DNA of 32,350 bases from a virus, in IMG/VR virus record IMGVR_UViG_3300021959_000215, positions 1-32,350 of that record; one strand, given 5' to 3'. Every line of letters starts with the position of its first letter. Within the stretch, counting starts at the first letter, position 1. The position numbers and the translations under genes were made by a program. The notes under the pieces are model-generated. The model did no database searches. It was not told the DNA's origin and was given only the letters and a program-made list of their open reading frames with translations. Positions 17,277 to 25,796 of the stretch are shown one piece after another.

Positions 17277-18038
17277 TTAAAAGTTTCTTTGAGTAGAACC
17301 ACCTAATTGTGCAAATGATTGCAAGGCATTCATTTGGTTTGTACTAATACCTTGTGGGGTTCCTGATTTTTGAAGACCTGCTAAATAATTTAATGTTTCA
17401 GGGTCAAACATTCCTCCTCCAACAGCCGCTCCTCTAGTTCCTCCTTGTGTACCTGCTCCTCCTGACTTGTCCTTTCCATATAGCTCAAACATAGCCTCTC
17501 CCGTATAAGGATTTACTGCTCCCATCTGCTGACCAACGCTAGCTAATGACCCCATACCTGAGGTGATAGCTGCCGTCTTAGCTGTCTGTGCATCTCTTGC
17601 GGCAAGCTGTGCTCCCTCAGCCTCTTGTAATGAAAGATTTGCTAACTCATTCGCAACCCTTGCCTCGTCCTTAGCCTTTAGGTTCTCAATAGTCTCAAGC
17701 TGTTTTATCTGTTGGTCTCGAACCTTAGCCTGTGCCTCGTCTCCTGCCATAGCAATAGCACCCACACGACCCATACCTGCTGCCCCCATCTCGGCTGCAG
17801 CCTGTGTTGCCTGTGCCGCCTGCGATGCAAACTGCTCACGCTGACGCTCATATGGTGTGTCGCTAACTGTTAGTGCCTCGTAAGGTTTTACTTGAATCTG
17901 TTTCTTAGCCTCAGCGACAGCCTTCTGTGCTGCCCTGTTTGCCTTATCTATTTCTTTCTGTCTCTGACCTGCTTGGATAAATGACCCGACCCCTGATAGA
18001 GCCTGTACTCCTAAGCCGATTGCCGCTAATACTGCCAT
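17277..18038 (-). CDS. putative internal virion protein (T7 gp14-like)
   Basis: This 253-aa, Ala/Gln/Gly-rich protein starts with a hydrophobic helix (AVLAAIGLGVQALSGVGSFI), followed by long amphipathic helices (residues about 25-165, rich in Ala, Gln, Glu) and a Gly-rich C-terminus (GGAGTQGGTRGAAVGGGMF). This build, its size and its position just before two larger internal proteins match the small ejection protein of podoviruses (T7 gp14-like), which forms a pore-like channel in the host outer membrane. It is the first gene after a TATCTTTG promoter element at 18061-18068, so it likely begins a transcription unit for the ejection proteins. Homology is not shown by a signature motif, so the role rests on composition and context. 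Confidence 0.65.
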   Translation of the reverse strand: MAVLAAIGLGVQALSGVGSFIQAGQRQKEIDKANRAAQKAVAEAKKQIQVKPYEALTVSDTPYERQREQFASQAAQATQAAAEMGAAGMGRVGAIAMAGDEAQAKVRDQQIKQLETIENLKAKDEARVANELANLSLQEAEGAQLAARDAQTAKTAAITSGMGSLASVGQQMGAVNPYTGEAMFELYGKDKSGGAGTQGGTRGAAVGGGMFDPETLNYLAGLQKSGTPQGISTNQMNALQSFAQLGGSTQRNF

Positions 18039-18060
18039 GTGTATATTCTTTGATTACACA

Positions 18061-18068
18061 CAAAGATA
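18061..18068 (-). promoter_or_regulatory. Bacteroidetes -7 element TATCTTTG before the ejection-protein genes
   Basis: The minus strand reads TATCTTTG, an exact TAnnTTTG, 23 bases before the ATG at 18038. It lies in the 36-bp gap after the 272-aa gene. The flank (TATCTTTGTG) matches two other sites in this arm. No clear -33 TTTG is seen. Confidence 0.6.
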
Positions 18069-18074
18069 GTAAAT

Positions 18075-18893
18075 TTAAGGGAAAGATTTCATCACCTCAC
18101 TCTCTACCGCAAATAATTCGCTAGCTCCCGTCACCGTGTCAGGCAATGTAATCGTAAACTCACAGTAGTGACCAAGGATACCATGTGACTCTGCAACCTG
18201 ATTTTTTACAAACATAAAGTAGTCAGTAGCCCCCGGAGGTATAGCCCCTCCCGTGGTGTTAACAACAATCTGATTCGTGCTATTAGGCAGGTCAATATTC
18301 ACAGCCGTTACCGTACCACATAGCGTTGGTGTTGAGCTTGGTGCTACAGGAGACGCAATAAAATATAACGTGTCACCGATGCTTAGTATGCTACCGATTG
18401 ATGTTGTCAGTGGGAAGTTTATCTCTACCGCTGTAGGTGCTGCAGAGTCTACGCTGCTGCTTACTGCGATACCATTCAATGAACGTAGAACATACTCATC
18501 CGTAGCCGCAGGTGTCGCCCCTGAGTTTCTCATAAAAGCAAACCATGACCCCTCCTTCTTCTCAAACCATGAGTAATCAATAGTCCCTGTGGTCTGAATG
18601 TTTGAGGAGAATGTTCCACTCCATGCGTCATCTGACTCAAGGTTGATGGTCTTGAACAGCTTATTCTCAAGAGGTGAATCATTAAATATACTCGTTATCT
18701 GTGAGCTATACTGCGTGTCATAATAGTTATTCCTAATCTCATTGGTGTTGTGTCTCCATATGTTACCACCCTTGAATGAGTACAGGTAGTTATTCATCCC
18801 TATCATCATCTCAGGTATGTATGAGTAGAATGATGGGAACCCATTTGATGATTCGCTATATGTTAGTGTGTATTCTCCTGTTAATCCTGCCAT
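18075..18893 (-). CDS. tail nozzle C-terminal-like protein (separate gene)
   Basis: Residues 18-125 of this 272-aa protein (GFPSFYSYIPEMMIGMNNYL, a KGGNIWRHN motif, a SIFNDSPLENKLFKTINLE motif, and WFEKKEGSWFAF) look like the C-terminal region of short-tail nozzle/muzzle proteins. Residues 155-230 form a beta-rich module similar to ones in the capsid and 316-aa proteins. The end, FAVESEVMKSFP, is also familiar from such proteins. The gene begins six bases after the stop of the 1500-aa nozzle gene, in another frame. It is probably a structural partner of the nozzle, either a natural split or a long-separated domain. No catalytic motif is present. Confidence 0.7.
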   Translation of the reverse strand: MAGLTGEYTLTYSESSNGFPSFYSYIPEMMIGMNNYLYSFKGGNIWRHNTNEIRNNYYDTQYSSQITSIFNDSPLENKLFKTINLESDDAWSGTFSSNIQTTGTIDYSWFEKKEGSWFAFMRNSGATPAATDEYVLRSLNGIAVSSSVDSAAPTAVEINFPLTTSIGSILSIGDTLYFIASPVAPSSTPTLCGTVTAVNIDLPNSTNQIVVNTTGGAIPPGATDYFMFVKNQVAESHGILGHYCEFTITLPDTVTGASELFAVESEVMKSFP

Positions 18894-18898
18894 ATCTA

Positions 18899-21800
18899 TT
18901 AAGTAAAGTAATCATAAATAATATACATATATTCTTCTGTCCCCGATATAGGAGCTGTGTCCCCTTTAAATATAGGCGAAGAACCTGTCACTGTTAAAAC
19001 CTGTAGGTTGGGGTCTGTAAGTAGCGAGGTGTATCCCGCTAAACTGTTAGGGTATGGAGTATTACTTCTACAGAACATTAACCTATTTGATGCAGAACGA
19101 TATCTATAATTATCTCCCGGTTCTATCTTATTGCTAATTACCGACAGAACGTCTCCGTTGTTAGGTATTATACCTCCACCTTGAGGAGCAGTAATGGATG
19201 TGTAGTCTGTTAGTACGGGTACTGTAGGAGTTGGAGTTCCTATGTCAAAAGCAACTTTCCTTGATTGTAGTGGAGATAAATATACAGGAGGTCCCGCATC
19301 TGTCCATTGATATTCATTATGAATAAAGCTACCCGCATCGTCAGGCTTGGTAACACAAAATGTTACAAGAGTTATCTCTTGTGCTGCAGGACACCCTACC
19401 GATATATCAAGGACAACAGTCTGCTTTCCTCCGGGGACCGATGCGATAGGAGTCAGTGTTATTATAACATCATCATTAGCAACAGAGTCTTTAGAAAAAT
19501 TAATTACTCCCGAACCTGTAGCCGCTACATTTGTAGTAGATGGAGTATAGTCCTCTGATATATTTATAGACCCTGCAGGGTCAGCAAACGAAACAATGTT
19601 ATATGCTATCTCACACGTACCAACCGTATTACCTAAATTCACCGTAAATGATTCAGGGCTAGCTGCTGTAACTGTAAGCCTTCTCTGAACACCACAGTTT
19701 ACAACAACAGGCTCTATTGGTAGCTCTGTGTCATTTGATGATAGTACATACTCATTCATATATGGGTCGAATGCTCCAAGCTTCTGCGTGTCAATCTTCC
19801 CTATAAATAAATCCCTAAACCATGAACGCATCCCTAGCTCAGATATGACCGTAAGATTCTCTGCCTTACCAATACCTCGTAGCTGTATTACAGCACCACG
19901 CTTAGCGTCTGTAAAGAACTTGTCATAACCATACTGCACAAAGCTCTCAGGGTTCTGACTAATACCATACTCCTCAATCCTTGCAATCTGCTGACCTAAT
20001 ACCTCAGGGACTGAAGTGACTGCACTCCCACCTGCGGCATCTGACAACAGGTTCCTACCTGACTGAACGTATGATATCTTATCCTCCTGTAGCGTGAGTA
20101 TGTCAGTATCTCTACCTGAGAGTATCTGTATTGCTCCAAATGACTCCTCAAGGTTTTTAAAGTTAAGGAGACCCAAGTTAAACTCATTGAGCTTGTTCAC
20201 ATTTGTCTCAGTATTAAACACACCGCTATATGTTAGTCCTGCAAACCTATCAGCCTCCTTATAGTCCTCAGCAGATGTGCTAAAGAATCTTTCTCCTAGG
20301 TCAAAGGCTTTACCTTTTATTGAGTCACGTATGCGATAACTCTCTACACCATTACCAAATGAATAGCAGTTAGCAAAGTCCGTCTCTACAATAGCGGGAG
20401 TGGTTGATGTTTGGTACACTCCATCAGACCCCTGATGATAACCTGTAGATTGGTCAATCGCATATGACTCAGAGGACTCATACCACACATCAGGCAATGC
20501 ATCACTTGGCTCTGTCTCAAAAACGAGAAGATTCTCTGACCTGAATACCTGCCACTCGCAAGAAATTCTAGAACTTTTTTTACCTCCACTCCCACAGGAT
20601 TGTGGTCCTTGAATAATAAATCTTATCTCCTCTGTACCGCCTATATCTCTATACCATCTATAATAATTTATAACAGTAGAAAAAGGAATCCCATATGAGG
20701 GACTGCTTGCAGATGGTCCTGACGTATCTGTAGGCGTCAAGTAAGTGTTTGTAATAACGCTGCCATCTCCTGTCTCCGAAACCCCTAAGGTTAATAAGTT
20801 ACCTATATTGTCTCCGTTAAACCAATCAATAATATCTGTGTAATCAGCACTTGCAAAAAATGTCTGCTCATATTCATATATTCTTCTCTCGCAGTTGTTC
20901 GTTCCATCTCCCGTACCGAGTCTCATTAACAAAAACCTTAATACAATTCTTGTTTTTTCAGGAATTGTAGGGGGTGTGTAATTTCCTAAACCATCAGGCT
21001 CACCGCTCAACCCTGTGTATGAAAGCTGAGGTGTCTTACCGCTATTTATATTGTTCGATACCGATTGTCGACCCGGAGAAATTATAGCTCCCTCAGGAAG
21101 GTCTATATTAATATTATTCCCTGAAACTTTTATATATGTACCTGAGGGAATAGGTATATTATTTCCCGCTGAATCCTGTGGTGCAGGGTCTAAAAAGCCT
21201 GAGGATTGTGCCTGCTTATCTAATACTGATATTGTTGAGCAAAAAGAAACAGCCCCTGTAGCATCTCTTTTTACAATTAAATCATCACCCTCCTCAACCT
21301 TCTGAGCGTTCTCCCCCTCTAGTAAAATATACGAGTCACTTGTGCTTGGGTCCTTTACGTAGAAGTTAGAGTATATTGTTCTATAACCCTCCTTATCAGG
21401 CTTGACGCAGAACTTATATCTTGTCGCAAAAGACGGTGCTAATTGATTTGTAGGTATCTCTACCTTTATACTGTTTTGGTCTATAGATGTAATGCATTGT
21501 GTATGTACTGTATTATCCGTACTTACTAAGGCGGTTGTAGCCCTATTAAAATCATCCATGTATATAATACCTACCTCGTAGTTTCTATTACTATGTAGAC
21601 TTAAAGAGTTTGCGACAGACCTAAATCTCATATTTACATTAGAAGCTTCAAAGTATTCGTATACATTTATAGTTGGAGTAGAGACGCTGTCTACCCTTCT
21701 CATTGCAGGAAGCTGTATACTAAATGAATTATCAGTTACAGCCACCGCTGCTGTCACATAATCTCCAATACCATCACCGGGGCTAGTAGGTGACGCTACC

Positions 21801-23401
21801 CCTAAACCTCCAACAAACTTAGTGTATGTAGTTGCTCCTGCTGTTGTTAGAATATTTTCAATCCTACAGTTTATAATGTCCGTGAGTGTAAATCCCTCAC
21901 AAGATGTGGGATTAACCGCATCATATACAGGCTTAATAGTTCCCGAGGGAAGACCCGTTCCAAGCTTCTCTTGGAAGTCAGGACTGTTAACTAATTTGTA
22001 TACACCTGTAGATGTTCCATCCGTCAAAAAATCTTGAGGTAGTATGTACTCAAAATTAATATCTATAGATGGCTGCTGTTGATTTGGAGCGGGAGGACCC
22101 GGACTTGTGAATGCTGCATGAGCAAGCGTGAACTCAAAAGAAATAATAGAGCCTTGTATTAAACTTATTCCTGACAAGTCCACAGTAAAGCCACTGTCTT
22201 GAATAAGCTGTAAAGGAAAGGCAGGGTCTAGTGAATACGCAAACTGACCTATAGAGCTAGGAATGTTTAAGGAGCTTACCTCCTTTGATACTAATGAGGT
22301 GGTGTAAGAAACATCTACATCCTGACCGCTTAAATCTTTTATATCATAGCCTTCAACATAGTTGCCATACATCAGTCTGTTCCCCATTATGGTCTGTGCC
22401 TGAGCAAACCTCGGCACATTATCAAATAGTCTTAACAACTCTGAGTCAGGCAGAATAGTAAATATCTTATTACCACTAAAGTTGTAATCAAAATTAACAT
22501 TATCAGCAATACCATCCCTTGACTTGTCAAATTTTTGAGCAACCTTTATTATGTTACTATTGGACTCTTTAAATAGTAAATCAAAACCCTTAACTAATGG
22601 ACCCCCTGTATCCAAGGAAATTATAACATTATTAGAATCATTTTGCATTCCTTCATTTAAAAAAGAGGAGATGCTTACACTAAAAAATTGTGGAGCGAAG
22701 GCAGGCTTAGAGAATTGTGAGGTTGCTGAGTATTGGTTTCCCTCATACCTATACCTGTATGCAAAGCATAAAAACCTATCCTCTAAAAAATCTTCATTCC
22801 CCGGAATAGTGTTTAAACTTATTGTTGGAGACTCAATAGGTGGCTTCTTTATTACAAGAATCTCTTCGTCTGTAAATTGGTCTATCCCTCCCGATGGGGC
22901 GGGGTAGTATTTTTTTATATCAATAACTCTTGGAGCGTTGTAGTCGTCAGTAAAGAACAGTTGGTCCTCAACCATATCAATACCTGTAATTAAATATGTA
23001 GGGTTGAAGTTTAATGTGGTCTTTGACGTAGCCCCATTACGCTCACTTACTACATGATACGTAAGCACATCAGTGTTTACATTTAATGATACTATGAGGT
23101 CAAGCTTAGTTATAGCTCCTGCCGAGAAGTTGGGGTCGTGAACAAACCAATAGACTGTCTCACGGGTTCCATCCTCATAGACACCAATACACTTAGCGTT
23201 ATTACTTAATGCGGTCCCATTAAACTCTAATGTAGTAAGCTGAGTGTTACCCTTTGAGTTCTCAACGGAGCCTATCTCTGAAGCCTCTGTTGAACCTAGT
23301 CGGACATTCAATGCGTCAACGTACTCCCCATTAGGCAGTAGCCTTTCGTCAACAGACTTGTTCATCTTGCCCGCTATAAAATGTCTCTTCATGTTAGCCA
23401 T
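18899..23401 (-). CDS. short-tail nozzle (muzzle) protein
   Basis: This 1500-aa beta-rich protein starts with KMNKSVDERLLPNGEYVDALNVRLGS (residues 12-37), the characteristic opening of tail nozzle proteins in podoviruses of this kind (T7 gp12 / P22 gp10 position, crAss-like muzzle). Repeated patterns such as YLITGIDMVEDQLFFTDDYN and NRLMYGNYVEGYD suggest beta-propeller blades, and SNRNYEVGIIYMDDFNRATT is another typical segment near residue 600. Around residues 1230-1340 a Cys-flanked domain (CGVQRRLTV to VGCPAAQ) looks immunoglobulin-like. The protein would form the distal tail tube through which DNA leaves. It abuts the 307-aa gene without a gap and is followed by the 272-aa gene. Role is well supported by sequence feel and synteny; fold details are inferred. 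Confidence 0.8.
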   Translation of the reverse strand: MANMKRHFIAGKMNKSVDERLLPNGEYVDALNVRLGSTEASEIGSVENSKGNTQLTTLEFNGTALSNNAKCIGVYEDGTRETVYWFVHDPNFSAGAITKLDLIVSLNVNTDVLTYHVVSERNGATSKTTLNFNPTYLITGIDMVEDQLFFTDDYNAPRVIDIKKYYPAPSGGIDQFTDEEILVIKKPPIESPTISLNTIPGNEDFLEDRFLCFAYRYRYEGNQYSATSQFSKPAFAPQFFSVSISSFLNEGMQNDSNNVIISLDTGGPLVKGFDLLFKESNSNIIKVAQKFDKSRDGIADNVNFDYNFSGNKIFTILPDSELLRLFDNVPRFAQAQTIMGNRLMYGNYVEGYDIKDLSGQDVDVSYTTSLVSKEVSSLNIPSSIGQFAYSLDPAFPLQLIQDSGFTVDLSGISLIQGSIISFEFTLAHAAFTSPGPPAPNQQQPSIDINFEYILPQDFLTDGTSTGVYKLVNSPDFQEKLGTGLPSGTIKPVYDAVNPTSCEGFTLTDIINCRIENILTTAGATTYTKFVGGLGVASPTSPGDGIGDYVTAAVAVTDNSFSIQLPAMRRVDSVSTPTINVYEYFEASNVNMRFRSVANSLSLHSNRNYEVGIIYMDDFNRATTALVSTDNTVHTQCITSIDQNSIKVEIPTNQLAPSFATRYKFCVKPDKEGYRTIYSNFYVKDPSTSDSYILLEGENAQKVEEGDDLIVKRDATGAVSFCSTISVLDKQAQSSGFLDPAPQDSAGNNIPIPSGTYIKVSGNNINIDLPEGAIISPGRQSVSNNINSGKTPQLSYTGLSGEPDGLGNYTPPTIPEKTRIVLRFLLMRLGTGDGTNNCERRIYEYEQTFFASADYTDIIDWFNGDNIGNLLTLGVSETGDGSVITNTYLTPTDTSGPSASSPSYGIPFSTVINYYRWYRDIGGTEEIRFIIQGPQSCGSGGKKSSRISCEWQVFRSENLLVFETEPSDALPDVWYESSESYAIDQSTGYHQGSDGVYQTSTTPAIVETDFANCYSFGNGVESYRIRDSIKGKAFDLGERFFSTSAEDYKEADRFAGLTYSGVFNTETNVNKLNEFNLGLLNFKNLEESFGAIQILSGRDTDILTLQEDKISYVQSGRNLLSDAAGGSAVTSVPEVLGQQIARIEEYGISQNPESFVQYGYDKFFTDAKRGAVIQLRGIGKAENLTVISELGMRSWFRDLFIGKIDTQKLGAFDPYMNEYVLSSNDTELPIEPVVVNCGVQRRLTVTAASPESFTVNLGNTVGTCEIAYNIVSFADPAGSINISEDYTPSTTNVAATGSGVINFSKDSVANDDVIITLTPIASVPGGKQTVVLDISVGCPAAQEITLVTFCVTKPDDAGSFIHNEYQWTDAGPPVYLSPLQSRKVAFDIGTPTPTVPVLTDYTSITAPQGGGIIPNNGDVLSVISNKIEPGDNYRYRSASNRLMFCRSNTPYPNSLAGYTSLLTDPNLQVLTVTGSSPIFKGDTAPISGTEEYMYIIYDYFT

Positions 23402-24325
23402 CTACTTAATCCATTTGTCCCGACCACGAAGGTTCATCAATAACCTTCCGGGGTGAATATTACTTATACGTATCTTAGCATTCCTAAGGTCTGCCGCTTT
23501 CTTCTTTCTTGCTCTGTTTACTAAATACTCCTGTGTACCATACTTTGCATTAAGAACAGCAAAGGTGATGTATGAATATATATACTCCTCAAACATCTTG
23601 TTAACCTGAACTAAGGTATCGTCTCCGCCCTCCATTCCGTCAGACACATACTCTAATATACATGACTCACCTGACATAGACGAGTCAAAGTTTATTACAC
23701 CCGCGTGCTTGTCTATCTTAAATGTGGGATTAGCGTTAGCCGTCTCTGTGTTGAGTCCATAGGATGCCCCTATGCTGTAATCAAAGAACCAATAGCCATC
23801 GTAGTTGTACCCCTCTAATCCATTGAACTGACTTGCATTGTTTAGGTATATACTTCTCTGCGTGCCTGTTATCCTGTCAAAGTCTAGGTTTGAGTTCTCC
23901 TCCTTTAAAACATTTCCCGCCTCATCAAATAACATACGGTAGTTGTTGTCCTGCAGGTAGGATGTGGCACTGTTTACCTGAATGTTTTCAGTTAAAGGTC
24001 TTATCAATCCATCACGATAGAGTGATATCCTAACCCAATTCACGTAGTCAGGAGGCAAAACAAATCTCAGGCTATCAGAAACCTGTAGCTGTAGAACCTT
24101 TATCTCCTTGAACGCATCATAGTTTAGCTCCTGTATACCACGCTTCGCATGGAACAAGACCTTGTATCTCTCCTCGTTGTTTACCATAGAATGATTCCCT
24201 GAATACATCAGCATATAGTTGTTGATGATATCGTACAGAGAGATGTATTGGTATGAACCCCAATTAGCATCCTCAGGGTTACTGCCCCCATTCTCGTAGT
24301 ATTGGTATTGTGTTATATATGACAT
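23402..24325 (-). CDS. tail connector/ring protein candidate
   Basis: This 307-aa protein contains a segment (residues 42-100: SGNHSMVNNEERYKVLFHAK, ELNYDAFKE, LRFVLPPDYVNWVRISLY) that I recognise as a conserved feature of short-tail structural proteins in crAss-like and related marine phages. The mix of an N-terminal helical bundle, a central beta region and a C-terminal basic helix (NRARKKKAADLRNAKIR) fits an adaptor that rings the portal or the upper tail tube. It lies between a second ring candidate, which it overlaps by one base (TAATG), and the nozzle gene, which follows directly. Assignment to a specific ring layer is not possible from sequence alone. Confidence 0.7.
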   Translation of the reverse strand: MSYITQYQYYENGGSNPEDANWGSYQYISLYDIINNYMLMYSGNHSMVNNEERYKVLFHAKRGIQELNYDAFKEIKVLQLQVSDSLRFVLPPDYVNWVRISLYRDGLIRPLTENIQVNSATSYLQDNNYRMLFDEAGNVLKEENSNLDFDRITGTQRSIYLNNASQFNGLEGYNYDGYWFFDYSIGASYGLNTETANANPTFKIDKHAGVINFDSSMSGESCILEYVSDGMEGGDDTLVQVNKMFEEYIYSYITFAVLNAKYGTQEYLVNRARKKKAADLRNAKIRISNIHPGRLLMNLRGRDKWIK

Positions 24326-25275
24326 TATTTTTCTTGTTGGTCATTCGTTGTTTCCTCAGTCTTTCCAAACTGAACGGCTGCCACCTCTCTTATTGACATA
24401 CCCGCATACTGAAGAATCTTATTTACTAATCCCACTTGGTCATCAACCGCTAACTCAAAGTCTTGGAAGTCAGCCTGTGACGAATCAAACATCGGCTCAC
24501 CATTTGTGAGTGTGATGTATGTCCACTTCGGGTCCTTAGGATATCTTATATACTGACACATAATGCCCTCTGACAATGTAGATGGATGTGTTGTAAGTAT
24601 GCTGCCCTCCTGAGTGTATGCAGGAAACAACCTATTCGGTGCGGTCAGTGTTGAGTTGTTGAGCATTGTTATCTTCCCCTGAGTAACCTTCTCAAGCTCG
24701 TTCTGCTTAGGCTTGAATATAACATATGCCGCACCAAGGTTTACTAATCCATCAAATATCCCTGTAGACAGGTCGAGTGTTGTATCATTTACCACATTAG
24801 TTACAGTGGCGTATGTTGGTGATGTCGGTAAAATATTAAAAACAATATCACCTACCTGAACACCTATGCTTTTAAATGTCGCATTAACATCTATAAGCTG
24901 CGTTGCGGAGACGGTTGTTATTGTTCCTGTAGCTACTGTCGTCTCATAACCCAATACCTTATTAATAAGATAATAGTCATCACCTGTATACAATTGAGCA
25001 GGCAGGAAAAAGGTATTGTTAGCATTGTGCGTAAGATATTTTGTCTCTGAAAAAAACTCTATAACCTCCTCATAGCTTCTCTTAATATCTGCATACCCTG
25101 TACCCGACTGACGAGCATTCTCCTTCTGTATCTGATAGTTGTAGCTATAAAAATAGTCATCGAATATATCTAGCTGTGCCTGCTTTGCAAATAGATTGAA
25201 ATCAGATGGAGAGATATATCCGTAATTGTTTTTATTAAGAATAGATAGAACGGTATTTCTAACTGAGTTTATCAT
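24325..25275 (-). CDS. head-tail connector/ring protein candidate
   Basis: This 316-aa protein has an N-terminal helical part (residues 1-85) rich in aromatic residues (DIFDDYFYSYNYQIQKEN), a beta-rich module at 116-188 (VGDIVFN, TVTNVVNDTTLDLSTGIF, AAYVIFKP) that resembles modules in the capsid and 272-aa proteins, and a C-terminal helical part with DSSQADFQDFELAVDDQVGLVNKILQYAGM. The helical-beta-helical plan and its place before the 307-aa and nozzle genes suggest a connector or tail-tube ring. It starts the unit behind a TATCTTTG element at 25293-25300 and ends in a one-base overlap with the next gene. Function is inferred from context. Confidence 0.65.
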   Translation of the reverse strand: MINSVRNTVLSILNKNNYGYISPSDFNLFAKQAQLDIFDDYFYSYNYQIQKENARQSGTGYADIKRSYEEVIEFFSETKYLTHNANNTFFLPAQLYTGDDYYLINKVLGYETTVATGTITTVSATQLIDVNATFKSIGVQVGDIVFNILPTSPTYATVTNVVNDTTLDLSTGIFDGLVNLGAAYVIFKPKQNELEKVTQGKITMLNNSTLTAPNRLFPAYTQEGSILTTHPSTLSEGIMCQYIRYPKDPKWTYITLTNGEPMFDSSQADFQDFELAVDDQVGLVNKILQYAGMSIREVAAVQFGKTEETTNDQQEK

Positions 25276-25292
25276 CTTTTATTTTCTTTACA

Positions 25293-25300
25293 CAAAGATA
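25293..25300 (-). promoter_or_regulatory. Bacteroidetes -7 element TATCTTTG before the tail genes
   Basis: The minus strand reads TATCTTTG, 18 bases before the ATG at 25275. It begins three bases after the T-run of the upstream terminator, so termination of the 96-aa unit and initiation of the tail unit are back to back. There is no room for a canonical -33 outside the hairpin. Confidence 0.65.
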
Positions 25301-25303
25301 AGC

Positions 25304-25332
25304 AAAAAAAAAGAGGGCTCGTAAAAGCCCTC
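25304..25332 (-). terminator. intrinsic terminator after the 96-aa gene
   Basis: On the minus strand GAGGGCT pairs perfectly with AGCCCTC around a six-base loop and is followed by nine T residues. It lies 24 bases after the stop of the small Thr-rich gene. Confidence 0.88.
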
Positions 25333-25355
25333 CGTTTCATAGTCTAGCGTAAATA

Positions 25356-25646
25356 TTATGCATTGATAATGCTTACAACTGCTTTTGGTAATTCAACATC
25401 ATATACAGGTCGAGTCCAAGAAGTCTGTAAGGCTGCTGCAACAGCATCCTGTAAGGCTATCTGAACATCAAAAGCAACACTAGGTGCTGTTTTTACAGTA
25501 GTAGTTGTGCCGTCTAAGTATTCAATTTTACAATCGGCTCCCGTTGCCGTTGTAGTAGTAATCGTTTTAATACCATTGCAAGATACTAACTGACTCCCCG
25601 CATATGCTGTTACTGCGGTTCCTTTAACATTTAAAAATTTTTCCAT
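25356..25646 (-). CDS. small Thr-rich virion protein candidate
   Basis: This 96-aa protein is rich in Thr, Ala and Val and predicted mostly beta (GIKTITTTTATGADCKIEYL, then TTTTVKTAPSVAFDVQIALQ). It has no signal peptide or metal motif. It forms its own transcription unit: a TATCTTTG element 33 bases upstream and an intrinsic terminator directly downstream, between the capsid-side and tail-side genes. A short, separately transcribed beta protein next to the capsid gene is most simply a capsid decoration or accessory protein needed in many copies. This is inference; I do not recognise the family with confidence. Confidence 0.65.
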   Translation of the reverse strand: MEKFLNVKGTAVTAYAGSQLVSCNGIKTITTTTATGADCKIEYLDGTTTTVKTAPSVAFDVQIALQDAVAAALQTSWTRPVYDVELPKAVVSIINA

Positions 25647-25678
25647 TTGTAAAAAGTATTAATGGGTTAATAATGTCA

Positions 25679-25686
25679 CAAAGATA
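25679..25686 (-). promoter_or_regulatory. Bacteroidetes -7 element TATCTTTG before the 96-aa gene
   Basis: The minus strand reads TATCTTTGTG, the same ten bases as at 25291-25300, 33 bases before the ATG at 25646. It lies three bases after the T-run of the preceding terminator, repeating the terminator-then-promoter arrangement. Confidence 0.65.
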
Positions 25687-25689
25687 CAT

Positions 25690-25718
25690 AAAAAAAAGGG
25701 ACCCTATTAGAGTCCCTT
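25690..25718 (-). terminator. intrinsic terminator after the 247-aa gene
   Basis: On the minus strand AAGGGAC pairs with GTCCCTT around a nine-base loop and is followed by eight T residues (the stem's last Ts run into the tract). It lies 72 bases beyond the stop of the 247-aa gene. Confidence 0.85.
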
Positions 25719-25757
25719 CTTGTTTGAGTATGAATCAAACTTTCGTTATGAGGATTA

Positions 25758-25789
25758 CAAATGTACAAATAATATGCCAACTATGCAAA
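25758..25789 (-). promoter_or_regulatory. two-box Bacteroidetes-type promoter upstream of a terminator
   Basis: The minus strand has TTTG (25786-25789), 20 bases, then TACATTTG (25758-25765), an exact TTTG-N20-TAnnTTTG. Of the sites noted in this window it is the only one with both boxes. A transcript from about 25751 would meet the terminator at 25690-25718 after some 60 nt. The TTTG sits in an inverted repeat (25780-25796). Confidence 0.45.
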
Positions 25790-25796
25790 TCATAGT
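25780..25796. repeat. 17-bp inverted repeat over the 247-aa gene stop and -33 box
   Basis: ACTATG and CATAGT flank the five bases CAAAT. The perfect six-base arms cover the stop codon of the 247-aa gene and the putative -33 TTTG. It could be an operator or chance. Confidence 0.45.
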
